DNA from: Candidatus Mediterraneibacter intestinavium
GTDB lineage: Bacteria; Bacillota; Clostridia; Lachnospirales; Lachnospiraceae
Reading direction: 5' to 3'
NCBI GenBank assembly: GCA_019119205.1
Contig: DWXK01000006.1
Location: forward strand, 62,001-126,000
Length of the DNA: 64,000 bases
Shown: positions 27,275 to 37,300 of the stretch, in pieces
Layout of the letters: every line of letters begins with the position of its first letter
How positions within the stretch are numbered: position 1 is the first letter of the stretch
Made by a program: the position numbers and the translations under genes
Notes under the pieces: generated by a model
The model's database searches: none
What the model saw: only the letters and a program-made list of their open reading frames with translations
What the model was told of the DNA's origin: nothing

Positions 27275-29140
27275 ATGCAGAACCGGACGATCGCCGAAAA
27301 ACTGGAACAGGAACTGACCTCTGTTTCTACTGACAGAACAGAGTACATGCCCCTGAGGGAGGAGCGCGACCCTTTCACCTTTCTGAAGACCGCCGCCGTA
27401 AATATCCGGGAGGCGCATAAAGACCTCAAATATATCGGCTGTTACCACGCCTGCAAAAATGGTGATATGGGGATCATGTATCGTGCTGTCAGGCAGGATA
27501 CGCGTCTCGAATATGCCGGGATCCTGCATGGAGCGGAATCCTTTCTCTGGATCCAGGCCCTGATCGCCCTCGCCGGGAACGACCACGTCCTGGTCCGGAA
27601 GATGCTCCCCAGGGACACGGGGTACTGTGACCGGCTGCATACAATACACAAGATAATAAGCCGGCTCCTCACTGCCCTGTATTACAAGGATGATGTTCTT
27701 GGCAGGAAAGCGCTCGAAGCTTCAGAAACTTTCCTCGGTCAAAAGCATCCCAAAATATGGCTGCTCATAGCAGAGTATCTCTGCGCACTGTGGAGAAAAG
27801 AAACAGACCGCCTGTCGTCTCTTCTCACAGCTGTCTGTGCCGCAGAGCGAAGATCTGACCTTCTCCTGAATCAATGTACCGACGGCATAGATCCTGCCCC
27901 GGAGGAAACCGTCAGTTTCTTAGTCCACGGATTGTTCGCCCTGGCACAGCACTGCCTCTCCCCAGAAGAATTTCAGCAGCTTCCCCTGCCTGAAGACAGG
28001 GCATTTCTGAAAGGATACGAAGAATATCGCCGTACTGCGGACGGCTCCGATGAAACGGCACGCTCCGACGCACATTTCATCCATTTTACAGGAGACGCTG
28101 CCTGGCTGAACGAAGTGGTGGACATTCTTCCGGAAACGGTACTGAAGCAAGAACCGGATGGAGACGTCTTCATCGACCATGAGGATCACTATGAAAAACT
28201 GTTCACACATCTGCTCCGCTCTCCCGCTTTCCAAAGGATGTATCAGGACAGGGATGTCTGCTGGGCGGCAAAATGGGATACCTTTAACCATTTTCTGGAA
28301 CAGTATCGTCCCGGGGATGAAAGAAGACTTTTCTATGGAAGAGGACTTCTGTATTATGCCCTGGCGAACCCTGATCTCGATGCAAGGTACCGTATCTCAC
28401 ACTTTCTCCTTGATAACGGCGCGGGAGTCCAGCCGGTAGAGAGGGAGTACGATGGTCCCTTTCATTATCTTCTCCGGCAGAAATACCACGATATCCCGCG
28501 CACAAAAATGCTGTGTGAAGAGCTTCTCCGACACGGTGCCGATCCGAACCAGGCGGGAGCCCGGAATCTCCTCCCCATTGAGTGCATGATCCAGATGCAC
28601 TACTCTGAGACGGAATTAACACCGCTGTATGAGCTGTGGCTTTCGATCCCTGATCTGGAATTAAACTTAAGGACTTTTGGCGGACGCCGACCCATAGATC
28701 TTGCCAGGGAATGCGGACGGAAAATACTGGCAGAGCGGCTGGAAACGATGATGTGTACGGATGAAAAAGCCCCTTATACCCTCTTAGTTGAAAAAGTGGA
28801 TTCTTATGACTGGAGCAAAGGGGGCTCCTTCCCCGGCAAAGTGCTAAAGGACGCTCACTGTGACCTTGCGCTGGCACTGAAGATATTCTACCTCTTGGAC
28901 GGATACAGTTTCCTGTCCGGCACTCTGCACAACGATAGTTCCGGTAACACGTCCAGTAAAATATCCGGAAATAAAGCCACAGGAAAGCAGACTGCTTTTA
29001 TAGAAAAACTCTATACTGATATCTTAAAAGGCAGATATGACAAAGGTTCCGGGACATTCAAAAACCCACTCACAAAAGTACAGAAATATAAACTCCGAAA
29101 ACTGGATACACCGGACATTTTCCTGGAAGATATTTCCTGA
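27275..29140 (+). CDS. Ankyrin-repeat-like protein with C-terminal DUF4274-like domain and possible Imm49-like N-terminus
   Basis: 621 aa; ankyrin-like DARYRISHFLLDNGAGVQ.../ELLRHGADPNQAGARNLLPIE; C-terminal VEKVDSYDWSKGGSFPGKVLKDAHCDLALALKIFYLLDGYSF resembles DUF4274. Confidence 0.6.
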   Translation: MQNRTIAEKLEQELTSVSTDRTEYMPLREERDPFTFLKTAAVNIREAHKDLKYIGCYHACKNGDMGIMYRAVRQDTRLEYAGILHGAESFLWIQALIALAGNDHVLVRKMLPRDTGYCDRLHTIHKIISRLLTALYYKDDVLGRKALEASETFLGQKHPKIWLLIAEYLCALWRKETDRLSSLLTAVCAAERRSDLLLNQCTDGIDPAPEETVSFLVHGLFALAQHCLSPEEFQQLPLPEDRAFLKGYEEYRRTADGSDETARSDAHFIHFTGDAAWLNEVVDILPETVLKQEPDGDVFIDHEDHYEKLFTHLLRSPAFQRMYQDRDVCWAAKWDTFNHFLEQYRPGDERRLFYGRGLLYYALANPDLDARYRISHFLLDNGAGVQPVEREYDGPFHYLLRQKYHDIPRTKMLCEELLRHGADPNQAGARNLLPIECMIQMHYSETELTPLYELWLSIPDLELNLRTFGGRRPIDLARECGRKILAERLETMMCTDEKAPYTLLVEKVDSYDWSKGGSFPGKVLKDAHCDLALALKIFYLLDGYSFLSGTLHNDSSGNTSSKISGNKATGKQTAFIEKLYTDILKGRYDKGSGTFKNPLTKVQKYKLRKLDTPDIFLEDIS

Positions 29141-29199
29141 CGTATGCGGTCCGTCTCCTCCTGTTCCTCATACGCAACAGTTGGTTGGAAGTCCGGAAA

Positions 29200-29292
29200 A
29201 TGCTCTGCTGTCTCGCAGTCATCGCCGGCACTGCCCTGGTCACAGTCCTTTTTATCACCGCGCTGGGATTCGTCGCAAAATATCTTTTATGA
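29200..29292 (+). CDS. Possible 30-aa single-TM microprotein
   Basis: MLCCLAVIAGTALVTVLFITALGFVAKYLL; frame open upstream into the ankyrin gene's stop region; no strong RBS. Confidence 0.35.
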   Translation: MLCCLAVIAGTALVTVLFITALGFVAKYLL

Positions 29293-29308
29293 GAGGGGGA
29301 AATATCAA

Positions 29309-29488
29309 ATGAGGAAAAAATGGAAGCGTACTTGTCTTCTCACACTGACACTCGTCGTCCCTTTCCTTTCCGGCTGTATCTACTCTCATAATTATGATAA
29401 AGACGGAAATGAGATGGACCGGGAGCAGGTGGAAGAAACCATCGAAAACATAAAAGATGATGTACAAAACAATTTTAGGAGAAGATGA
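29309..29488 (+). CDS. Small lipoprotein
   Basis: 59 aa MRKKWKRTCLLTLTLVVPFLSGCIYSHNYDKDG..., lipobox LSGC, GAGAGGGG upstream. Confidence 0.7.
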   Translation: MRKKWKRTCLLTLTLVVPFLSGCIYSHNYDKDGNEMDREQVEETIENIKDDVQNNFRRR

Positions 29489-29564
29489 AAACTCTCCCGA
29501 AAGGCTTGAAACTTGACGCTGAATGTGTCAAAATTGAAGACAGGTAAAAAAGGAGGGATCTTTT

Positions 29565-30188
29565 ATGGACCCACGTACATTTCCGACAAAAGGAAACTTA
29601 ATGCTGGCGAAGAACTCTCTGGCGCTGGCACAGCAGGGATACGACCTGATGGACAAGAAGCGCAATATCCTGATCCGCGAGCTGATGGATCTGATCGACG
29701 AGGCCCGGAATATCCAGGATGAGATCGACACCACATTCACCTATGCTTATCAATGTCTGCAGCGCGCCAACATCGAGAACGGCATCAGCATGGTGGAACA
29801 GCTTGCATACACCGTCCCCATCGAGAACTCGATCACGATCCAGACGCGCAGTATCATGGGAACGGAGATTCCCCATGTGAAATATATCCCTGACGCCGGA
29901 AAGCCCACATATGCTTTCAGTACGACTCATGAATCCATCGACCAGGCAAAGGAAGCGTTCCGCAGGGTGAAGGATCTGACCGTCAAGCTTTCCATGGTGG
30001 AAAACGCAGCCTACCGTCTGGCAAGCAACATCAAGAAGACGCAGAAGCGCGCCAACGCGCTCCAGAACATCACGATCCCGATGTACTCCTCGCTGGTCTA
30101 CACGATCACGAATGCGCTGGAGGAAAAAGACAGGGAAGAGTTCACCCGGCTGAAGGTGATCAAACGGATGAAAGTAAAGAAAGGGTAG
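29565..30188 (+). CDS. V-type ATPase subunit D
   Basis: MDPRTFPTKGNLMLAKNSLALAQQGYDLMDKKRNILIRELM; RBS AAGGAGGG. Confidence 0.95.
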   Translation: MDPRTFPTKGNLMLAKNSLALAQQGYDLMDKKRNILIRELMDLIDEARNIQDEIDTTFTYAYQCLQRANIENGISMVEQLAYTVPIENSITIQTRSIMGTEIPHVKYIPDAGKPTYAFSTTHESIDQAKEAFRRVKDLTVKLSMVENAAYRLASNIKKTQKRANALQNITIPMYSSLVYTITNALEEKDREEFTRLKVIKRMKVKKG

Positions 30189-30242
30189 CCCCAAAGGCCG
30201 CCCTTTCTTCCTTTCTTCTCGTTTCTCAAACTGTCTCTGTCT

Positions 30243-31112
30243 CTATGCCACTACGATCGAATACTCCTTCTCGAAGATCTCTCCCGGATCCACAGCATTG
30301 ATCCCCGGTTTCTCGGAGATGTCCCTGTCGAACCCGATATCATCCGCACGTCCCATCCAGGGCTCCAGGCAGACGAACGGCGCGTTCTTCACGGACCAGA
30401 TGCCGAAGTTCGGGAATCCCTCGCACTTCATCCCAACATAAGGCGTTCCGTCCTTGTGATACAGCCAGACTTCCCCGATCTGACCTCCGTCAAAGATCAG
30501 CGCGTCATTTGCAAAAAGTTCTTCTGTCACTTCATAACATTCATCTGTCAGTTTCATCTCATGAGGCTTCTTCAGATCCACTGCAGCCTCCGCCGGATCG
30601 ATGAGAACATACTGCAGAGCCTCTTTTCCCGGGAATTTCAGGAGATAGTCTGTCTTAACCTCGTCTTTTCCCGCGAACCGGAATGCCGGGTGTCCTCCGA
30701 TCGTAAAATAGATCGTCTCGTCAGACGGGTTCCGAACTTCCCATTTCACTGTCAGGCTGTTTTTCTCCAGGCGGTAAGTGATGATGAGTTCAAACTCAAA
30801 GGGATAGACTTCCTTTGTCTCCTCGTTTGAAGCAAACAGGTAAGAAACGCTGTCTGCGGAGGAACGGATACAGCGGAACTCATTATCCCTGGCAAATCCG
30901 TGCTGTGAAGTCGGATACTGTACTCCGTTGATCAGCATCGTGTTCTTATACGTCTTTCCTACATTCGGAAAAAGCACGGGAGAATGACGTTTCCAGAACA
31001 CCGGATCCGCCTCCCACAGCACATCCGTATCGTTCTTTTTGTCGTAAATACGCGTCACCTCTGCCCCCATGTCGGCGATCTCGACACAAAGGCGCTCATT
31101 TTCCAGTTTCAT
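30243..31112 (-). CDS. Aldose 1-epimerase family protein
   Basis: TRIYDKKNDTDVLWEADPVFWKRHSPVLFPNVG; FTIGGHPAFRF; ICLEPW-type ending. Confidence 0.9.
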   Translation of the reverse strand: MKLENERLCVEIADMGAEVTRIYDKKNDTDVLWEADPVFWKRHSPVLFPNVGKTYKNTMLINGVQYPTSQHGFARDNEFRCIRSSADSVSYLFASNEETKEVYPFEFELIITYRLEKNSLTVKWEVRNPSDETIYFTIGGHPAFRFAGKDEVKTDYLLKFPGKEALQYVLIDPAEAAVDLKKPHEMKLTDECYEVTEELFANDALIFDGGQIGEVWLYHKDGTPYVGMKCEGFPNFGIWSVKNAPFVCLEPWMGRADDIGFDRDISEKPGINAVDPGEIFEKEYSIVVA

Positions 31113-31199
31113 AAGATAGACCTCCTTTGCTCTTATTTATAATGAAACGGAGAAGCTCCTCTCCGTTCATTTTCCTCTCTGCCGGTGCATAGCACGCTT

Positions 31200-32279
31200 T
31201 TATTCACTTTCTGTGGACTCTTCCACCTGGATGCAGTTATCCACGAGATAATCAAGTACAGTCTGTCTGAGCACGGAGTCTCTCAGTACATCTTCCCCGT
31301 ACTGCTCCTTGAACGCATCCACATCGTCTGTTCCTGCGCTCTCGGCAAGATCCGCGATCTCTTCTTCGTACTCTTCGTCAGAAGGTTCCAGGTTTTCCTT
31401 CTCTGCGATCAGTTTCAGTGCCTCGTCGAGCTGGACTGTCTGCTGTGCGGCAGTCTCAACGCTGGCATTGAAATCCTCCTCTGTTGTCTGAAGGTAAGTC
31501 GTGATAAAGTCGGAAAGTTCCATGCCATACAGCCCTGCGATCGAAGTATAATATTCCGTCGCCTGCTCAACCTGCTCGTCCACTGCCCCCTCCGGATATT
31601 CCTTGATCTCGCTCTGGGAAAGGAGCGCATCCTGGATGCTGGTCCGCAGTTCGCTCTTTGCAGACTCCTCTGCGTTGTCTTCCAGTGTAGAGCGGATCTC
31701 TTCCCTGTACTCATCTACCGTTTCGGAATCCTCACTGTTCTCCGCCACCCACTCGTCTGTCAGTTCCGGCGTTTCCTGACTGTAGATCTCATTCAGTACG
31801 ATGTGGAAATCTGCCACAACCCCTGCCATCGCCGGATTGTTTGAGTAAGTCTCCGGGAACTGCACTTTGATATCGAACTCATCGCCTGTGTTATGCCCTG
31901 CGATCTGGTCCTCAAATCCCTCGTAATCCTCTGTAGCCCCGATAAAGGAACCTGACCCAAGTTCAAGGTCCGCACCTTCAGCCGAGCCTCCGTCAAATGC
32001 TTCTCCGTCAACATAGCCTGTATAGTCGATATTTACCCAGTCACCAGTCTCTGCAGCGCGGTCCGTGATCGGGTTCTTCGTCATATTCGCGCTCAGTGCG
32101 CTCTGGATCGTCTGCTCCACCTGGTCATCCGTCACTTCCTCTGTGACCACCTGGGGAACTTCCAGCCCTTTATACTGTTTTACAGTGACATAGTCGTTTG
32201 AGATCTCCCCGCTGCATCCGGCGAGAAGGCTTCCCGCGAGCGCAGCAGATATCAGTACAGCAGCTATTTTTCTTTTCAT
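31200..32279 (-). CDS. Trigger-factor-like FKBP-type peptidyl-prolyl isomerase lipoprotein
   Basis: Lipobox LLAGCSG; ETGDWVNIDYTGYVDGEAFDGGSAEGADLELGSGSFI (FKBP), trigger-factor-like C-terminus. Confidence 0.88.
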   Translation of the reverse strand: MKRKIAAVLISAALAGSLLAGCSGEISNDYVTVKQYKGLEVPQVVTEEVTDDQVEQTIQSALSANMTKNPITDRAAETGDWVNIDYTGYVDGEAFDGGSAEGADLELGSGSFIGATEDYEGFEDQIAGHNTGDEFDIKVQFPETYSNNPAMAGVVADFHIVLNEIYSQETPELTDEWVAENSEDSETVDEYREEIRSTLEDNAEESAKSELRTSIQDALLSQSEIKEYPEGAVDEQVEQATEYYTSIAGLYGMELSDFITTYLQTTEEDFNASVETAAQQTVQLDEALKLIAEKENLEPSDEEYEEEIADLAESAGTDDVDAFKEQYGEDVLRDSVLRQTVLDYLVDNCIQVEESTESE

Positions 32280-32352
32280 GATCTTTTTCCTCCATTTTCC
32301 AATACTGTTTTTCTATAAAAAATTTTATTTTTATCTTTTCTCCCGGATCCGG

Positions 32353-33828
32353 TCACAAAAGCGGTGACAGCAGCCTTGAGAACTGCTCTTTCGCCTTGAT
32401 GACGATCCCTCTCTCATCGTATACCTTCCGTGTCACGTGGGTACACTGTGTCATATCGTTTTCAAATGACTGCTCCAGCTTCCGGACCGTCCTCTCACTG
32501 TAGATCACTGCATTGACCTCAAAGTTGAGCCCGAAGCTGCGTATATCCATATTCGCGGTTCCCACGCACGCCACCAGCCCGTCAATGCTCAGTGTCTTCG
32601 CGTGGAGAAATCCGTTGTTGTATACATAGCACTTTGCCCCCGCCGCCACCATATCGCCGATATACGAATAGGTCGCCCAGTAGACAAAGGGATGGTCCGG
32701 CTTGCAGGGGACCATGATCCTCACATCGATCCCGGAACGGCTGGCGATCTTCAGGGCATCCAGGATGGAGTCATCCGGGATAAAATACGGCGTCTGGATA
32801 TAGACGTGGTCTTTTGCACTGTGGATCAGCCGCAGATAATTATCGTGGATCGTCTTGGTCTGCGAGTCCGGACCGCTGGAGATGATCTGTACCGGGTCCC
32901 TTCCGCCGCGCACATACCGCGGGATCTCGAAAAGATTATCGTCCAGGAACAGATTCTCCTTTGCCGCATAGTTCCAGTCAAGGACAAACCGGACTGCAAG
33001 AGACGTCACCGCAGCCCCCTCTATGCAGAGATGGGTGTCTCTCCAGTAACCGAATTTCGGGTCTCTCCCGAGGTATTCTCTTCCCACGTTGAAACCGCCC
33101 ACAAATCCGATCCTTCCATCGATCACAACGATCTTTCTGTGATTCCTGTAATTCACGCGGAGCTGGAGTTGCCCCAGGATCGCAGGGAAGAACTCCGCGA
33201 CTTTGATACCCTCTCTCTTCAGGCGTTCCCAGTCACGCTTATGCATGGTCCGGCAGCCCATACTGTCAAAGAGGACACGGACCTCCACGCCCTCCCTCGC
33301 TTTTTCTATCAGGACCTTCTCGATCTCCTGCCAGAGTTCATCATTTCGGATGATATAGTACTGAAGGTGGATGTACCGCTCCGCCTTTCGCATCTCCTCG
33401 ATCAGCGCGCGGAATTTCGCCTTTCCGTCCGTGTAGATCCTGATATCATTATTATCTGTCAGGACCGCTTCTCCCGCCTCCAGGTTATAGAGGATCAAGT
33501 CCTTAAATCGGTTCATCTCCGGGTTGGCAAGCATAAGTTTCCTGTTATAGATCGTCTCCTCCTGCCGCCTGACCGCGTATTTTAACTCGCCCTCGATCTC
33601 CTTGGCTTTGAACATCCTGCTCTTGTGGTAATCCTGCCCGATGATAAGATACATCACGAATCCGAGGATCGGTATAAAATAAAGCAGAAGCAGCCAGGTC
33701 CAGACAGTCTGCGGAGACCTTCTCTGAAAGAAAACGATCACAAGTGCGAAAAGCACATTGATAACGACCAGGTTGTCCATGACAAATTCAAAGGCTGTCA
33801 CCACTCCGTTCCAAATTGTTTCTGCCAT
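32353..33828 (-). CDS. cls: Cardiolipin synthase
   Basis: Two PLD motifs (NYRNHRKIVVIDGRIGFVGGFNVG, GFLHAKTLSIDGLVACVGTANMDIRS) and two N-terminal TM. Confidence 0.93.
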   Translation of the reverse strand: MAETIWNGVVTAFEFVMDNLVVINVLFALVIVFFQRRSPQTVWTWLLLLYFIPILGFVMYLIIGQDYHKSRMFKAKEIEGELKYAVRRQEETIYNRKLMLANPEMNRFKDLILYNLEAGEAVLTDNNDIRIYTDGKAKFRALIEEMRKAERYIHLQYYIIRNDELWQEIEKVLIEKAREGVEVRVLFDSMGCRTMHKRDWERLKREGIKVAEFFPAILGQLQLRVNYRNHRKIVVIDGRIGFVGGFNVGREYLGRDPKFGYWRDTHLCIEGAAVTSLAVRFVLDWNYAAKENLFLDDNLFEIPRYVRGGRDPVQIISSGPDSQTKTIHDNYLRLIHSAKDHVYIQTPYFIPDDSILDALKIASRSGIDVRIMVPCKPDHPFVYWATYSYIGDMVAAGAKCYVYNNGFLHAKTLSIDGLVACVGTANMDIRSFGLNFEVNAVIYSERTVRKLEQSFENDMTQCTHVTRKVYDERGIVIKAKEQFSRLLSPLL

Positions 33829-34000
33829 AATATATTGATCATACTCCTTTTCCAGACACAAAACGCCATCATAGACAGTATACTCGCAATCCCTGTAAAA
33901 AGTAAACCCAAAATGGTAATTCTCTTGCACTTCCCTGAAAACAATGGTACAATACTACATGCAAAACAGCGCAAAACAGAGCGTTTAGGAGGGTTTTAAC

Positions 34001-34447
34001 GTGAGTACATTCACTATCGTCTTGCTCGTCATCCTTGTAGTGCTGATCGCAGCATGCATCGCATTATATTTCTTTGGGAAGAGAGCGGAAAAGAAACAGG
34101 CGGAACAGCAGGAACAGATGGACGCCGTTGCTCAGACCGTCAGCATGCTGGTCATCGATAAAAAGAAAATGAAACTGAAAGAAGCCGGATTTCCTTCCGT
34201 GGTACTTGAGAACACACCGAAATATTTACGGCGCACCAAGGTACCGGTCGTGAAGGCAAAGATCGGCCCCAGGATCATGACACTGATGTGCGACGCAAAA
34301 GTTTTCGATATCATTCCTGTAAAAAAAGAAGTCAAAGCAGTTGTGAGCGGGATTTACATAACCTCACTGAAAAGCGTCCGGGGCGGCTCCATCGAGGCTC
34401 CTCAGAAGAAGAAAAAAGGACTTTTCGCAAGATTTAAAAAAGACTGA
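34001..34447 (+). CDS. Membrane-anchored conserved hypothetical protein
   Basis: N-terminal TM FTIVLLVILVVLIAACIALYFF, basic soluble domain; AGGAGG RBS. Confidence 0.7.
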   Translation: MSTFTIVLLVILVVLIAACIALYFFGKRAEKKQAEQQEQMDAVAQTVSMLVIDKKKMKLKEAGFPSVVLENTPKYLRRTKVPVVKAKIGPRIMTLMCDAKVFDIIPVKKEVKAVVSGIYITSLKSVRGGSIEAPQKKKKGLFARFKKD

Positions 34448-34448
34448 C

Positions 34449-34493
34449 AAAAAAGCTTATGGATTCTGAGACATGAACCCATAAGCTTTTTTT
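34449..34493. terminator. Bidirectional intrinsic terminator
   Basis: AAAAAAGCTTATGG/CCATAAGCTTTTTT between convergent genes. Confidence 0.85.
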
Positions 34494-35741
34494 CTATCCC
34501 GCTATTTTCTTTCTTCCCGGGCTCCGTCTCTGCCCGGAGATCTCCCGGTCATTTTCCGCTCCTTCTTCTCTCCGTTTCAGGATCCCTGTAAGGAGGAACG
34601 CGCAGATTCCCGCCAGCGCCGCCGGCACAGCCCCGGCTGCTCCCACATAGCGGAGACCTGCGTGATCCACGACCACACCTCCCAGGAATGATCCCGCCGC
34701 GATCCCGAGATTAAAGAACACCGAATTGAACGACGCGGCAAGGTTCACACAGGAAGGATACTCCTGTGCCGCCGTATTCAGGAACAGCATCTGGCTGGGT
34801 GAATTCACCAGATAGATGAGGATCCCCAGCAGGAAGACCGCCGCCAGACCGGCAGGCAGGCTCTGCGTCGCGAAAGGCATGCTCAGAAGGCAGAGCGTAT
34901 GGACCACATAGATCCCCGGCATCCGCTTCATCCCTCCGTTCTCTGCGATCCTTCCGGAATACAGGTTGCTGATCAAAGCTGCCACGCCGAACAGAAGAAG
35001 CGCAAAACTGATCATATTTCCGGGGATATGAAGTTCTGTCTCAAAGATCGGGGTAAGATATGTGTAGACAGTATATGTCGCCGCCGCGCCCAGGAAAACG
35101 CACAGTGCTCCCAGGATGATCTTCCGGTCCGTCAGGAGGACGAACTGCCGGATCACGCTGTGCGATTCCACACCGCCTTTCCTCGGCAGGGTCCGGTACA
35201 GGACTGCCGCCACTGCCAGAGAAGCTGCAGCGATCAGGAAAAACGCAGCGCGCCAGTTCAGGAAACGGGTCACCGCAGTCGCGATCGGAACCCCGAAGAC
35301 CGACGCGATGCTGAACCCGGAGAAGATGCCCGCTACGACTTTCGGCATATTCTCGGGAGCCGCGATGTCCCCCGCATATGTCATGGAAACCGCCACCAGA
35401 GTCCCCGACACCACGGCAATGACGATCCTCGCCGCAGCAAAGACAAGATACATCGACGTCAGCCCGCACAGCAGGTTTGCCACAGCAAAAACAGATACGC
35501 ACACCATGGTAAACCGGAACCTGTCAAACTTTCCCGCCGCTGCCGCGCAGAAAGGAGTTCCCACGGCATAGGCGAAAGCAAACACAGACACGATGCCCCC
35601 CGCTGTTGTCAGCGATATATGAAATCCCTCGGATATTTCCGGAAGTATCCCCACCACGATAAACTCACTTGTCCCTAAAAGAAATGATAATGTGACCAGC
35701 ATGACTACCTGGACTGTCAGAAACCGACTTTTTTTCTCCAT
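34494..35741 (-). CDS. MFS efflux transporter
   Basis: 12-TM protein, LGTSEFIVVGILPEISEGFHISLTTAGGIVSVFAFAYAVGTP. Confidence 0.92.
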   Translation of the reverse strand: MEKKSRFLTVQVVMLVTLSFLLGTSEFIVVGILPEISEGFHISLTTAGGIVSVFAFAYAVGTPFCAAAAGKFDRFRFTMVCVSVFAVANLLCGLTSMYLVFAAARIVIAVVSGTLVAVSMTYAGDIAAPENMPKVVAGIFSGFSIASVFGVPIATAVTRFLNWRAAFFLIAAASLAVAAVLYRTLPRKGGVESHSVIRQFVLLTDRKIILGALCVFLGAAATYTVYTYLTPIFETELHIPGNMISFALLLFGVAALISNLYSGRIAENGGMKRMPGIYVVHTLCLLSMPFATQSLPAGLAAVFLLGILIYLVNSPSQMLFLNTAAQEYPSCVNLAASFNSVFFNLGIAAGSFLGGVVVDHAGLRYVGAAGAVPAALAGICAFLLTGILKRREEGAENDREISGQRRSPGRKKIAG

Positions 35742-35917
35742 GCTCCTTTTCTCCTCTCCTTTGTCTTACGGGATTCTATTCTATCATCATCTTTTCCTCA
35801 ATTCTTGTTTACATCAGGCATATTTTTGTATTATATTGATATCAGACAGGGGTATTCTGTCATTGACTGCACTCTGCTCCTGTACTTATATATCCGCTCA
35901 GAAGGAGGCAAGTTCTG

Positions 35918-36781
35918 TTGGAGATACCTGTATTCGGAATTGAAGACCAGTCCACCAGCCCTGATTCCGGGCTTTCCTACACGATCAATACGATCTATGA
36001 CGAACCGCCGCTGCACACCCACACATACTACGAGTTTTTTGTCGTGACAGAGGGCTCTGCCCTGCATCTGATCAACGACTCGGTCCAGACGATACGGAAG
36101 GGGGATTTCTTTTTTATCCGCCCGTCAGATGTGCACAGTTATAATTTTTATCACTCGGAAAATTTTCATAAGCTTAATCTCGGGTTCACGCAGCAGATCT
36201 TCCGCTCTGTCAGCCGCTTCTTTGACAGCACGGAAAAGCTGTCCCTGCTCACCTCCCCGGAATTCCCGCCCTCAGTCCGCCTTGACAAAGGACAGCTCCA
36301 CCGCGTGGTCACTCTCATGAAGGAAGCAGGAGACTATCTTCAGAATGCGAGCCCGCTGAGGACCAAGTACCATGTCCAGTGCATCCTCGCCATGTTTTTC
36401 GAGGAATATTTTTTTGAATATGATACCGAACTGCCGCAGAAGATCCCTTCCTGGCTGACCGGTCTGATGACAGAGATGCAGAAGGTCGAAAATATGCAGG
36501 AAGGATACCCCGGGATGTGCCGCCTTGCGCCATGTTCTCCCAACCATCTCTGCCGCACGATGAAACATTTTTTCGGCGTGACCCCGACCCAGTATATCAA
36601 TGAACAGAGGCTGAACTATTCCGTATATCTGCTGATGCAGACAGATATGGATATCCTGGATATCTGCGGCGCCTGCGGATTTTCCAATCTCAGTCATTTT
36701 TATCACCTGTTCCGCCGCAAATTCTCCTGCCCTCCCCTGCAGTTTCGAAAGGCCAGAGAAAAAGCCTGTACAAACGCTTGA
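35918..36781 (+). CDS. AraC-family regulator with N-terminal cupin
   Basis: HTHTYYEFFVVTEGSALHLINDSVQTIRKGDFFFIRP; C-terminal HTH CSPNHLCRTMKHFFGVTPTQYINEQRL. Confidence 0.93.
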   Translation: MEIPVFGIEDQSTSPDSGLSYTINTIYDEPPLHTHTYYEFFVVTEGSALHLINDSVQTIRKGDFFFIRPSDVHSYNFYHSENFHKLNLGFTQQIFRSVSRFFDSTEKLSLLTSPEFPPSVRLDKGQLHRVVTLMKEAGDYLQNASPLRTKYHVQCILAMFFEEYFFEYDTELPQKIPSWLTGLMTEMQKVENMQEGYPGMCRLAPCSPNHLCRTMKHFFGVTPTQYINEQRLNYSVYLLMQTDMDILDICGACGFSNLSHFYHLFRRKFSCPPLQFRKAREKACTNA

Positions 36782-36829
36782 CCAGCGTCTGCACAGGCTT
36801 GATCCATATATATTATCCTTATCCAGTCT

Positions 36830-37297
36830 TTAACTCAGCACGGAGAAATCCCCGCTGTTCTTCGAAGTGATGTTCATCCGGATCTTACAGTCCGCGAGCG
36901 GTTCATGATCAACGTCCAGCTCGTAGTCCACAGACACATTGATTTTATCCTCCGAAACGCTGACCTCCATATTTTTCGTATTGATGCCGATGAGCATCTG
37001 CCCGTACGGCGTCTTATAATATGTCAGGTTCTTCCGGTTCTTCTCAAACACCATGTGCGTCCCGGTCCCGCCGCTCCTCATGATCTCCATGCTGTCGTCA
37101 CCGGTGATCTTGATCTTGTTTTTGACCGTCCCTGCCATTCCCTCCATCACTTCGTCATAAATGATATAATGTTTCCCGTTCCGGCAGTAGTAACTGGCAG
37201 GCGTCACAACCTCGATCGGTTCGTCCTCCTCATCCGGCTGCGGGGATACGATCCCCATATGCATCCCGGAGATGCTGACTAATACATCCTTCGTCAT
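36830..37297 (-). CDS. DUF1934 family protein
   Basis: 155 aa; IEVVTPASYYCRNGKHYIIYDEVMEG..NKIKITGDDSMEIMRSGGTGTHMVFEKNRKNLTYYKTPYG. Confidence 0.85.
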   Translation of the reverse strand: MTKDVLVSISGMHMGIVSPQPDEEDEPIEVVTPASYYCRNGKHYIIYDEVMEGMAGTVKNKIKITGDDSMEIMRSGGTGTHMVFEKNRKNLTYYKTPYGQMLIGINTKNMEVSVSEDKINVSVDYELDVDHEPLADCKIRMNITSKNSGDFSVLS

Positions 37298-37300
37298 ATC

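Noticed and set aside
24874-29564. Integrative element within the ATPase operon
   Set aside because: No integrase, recombinase, att-like duplications or tRNA; described only as an accessory block of unknown origin.
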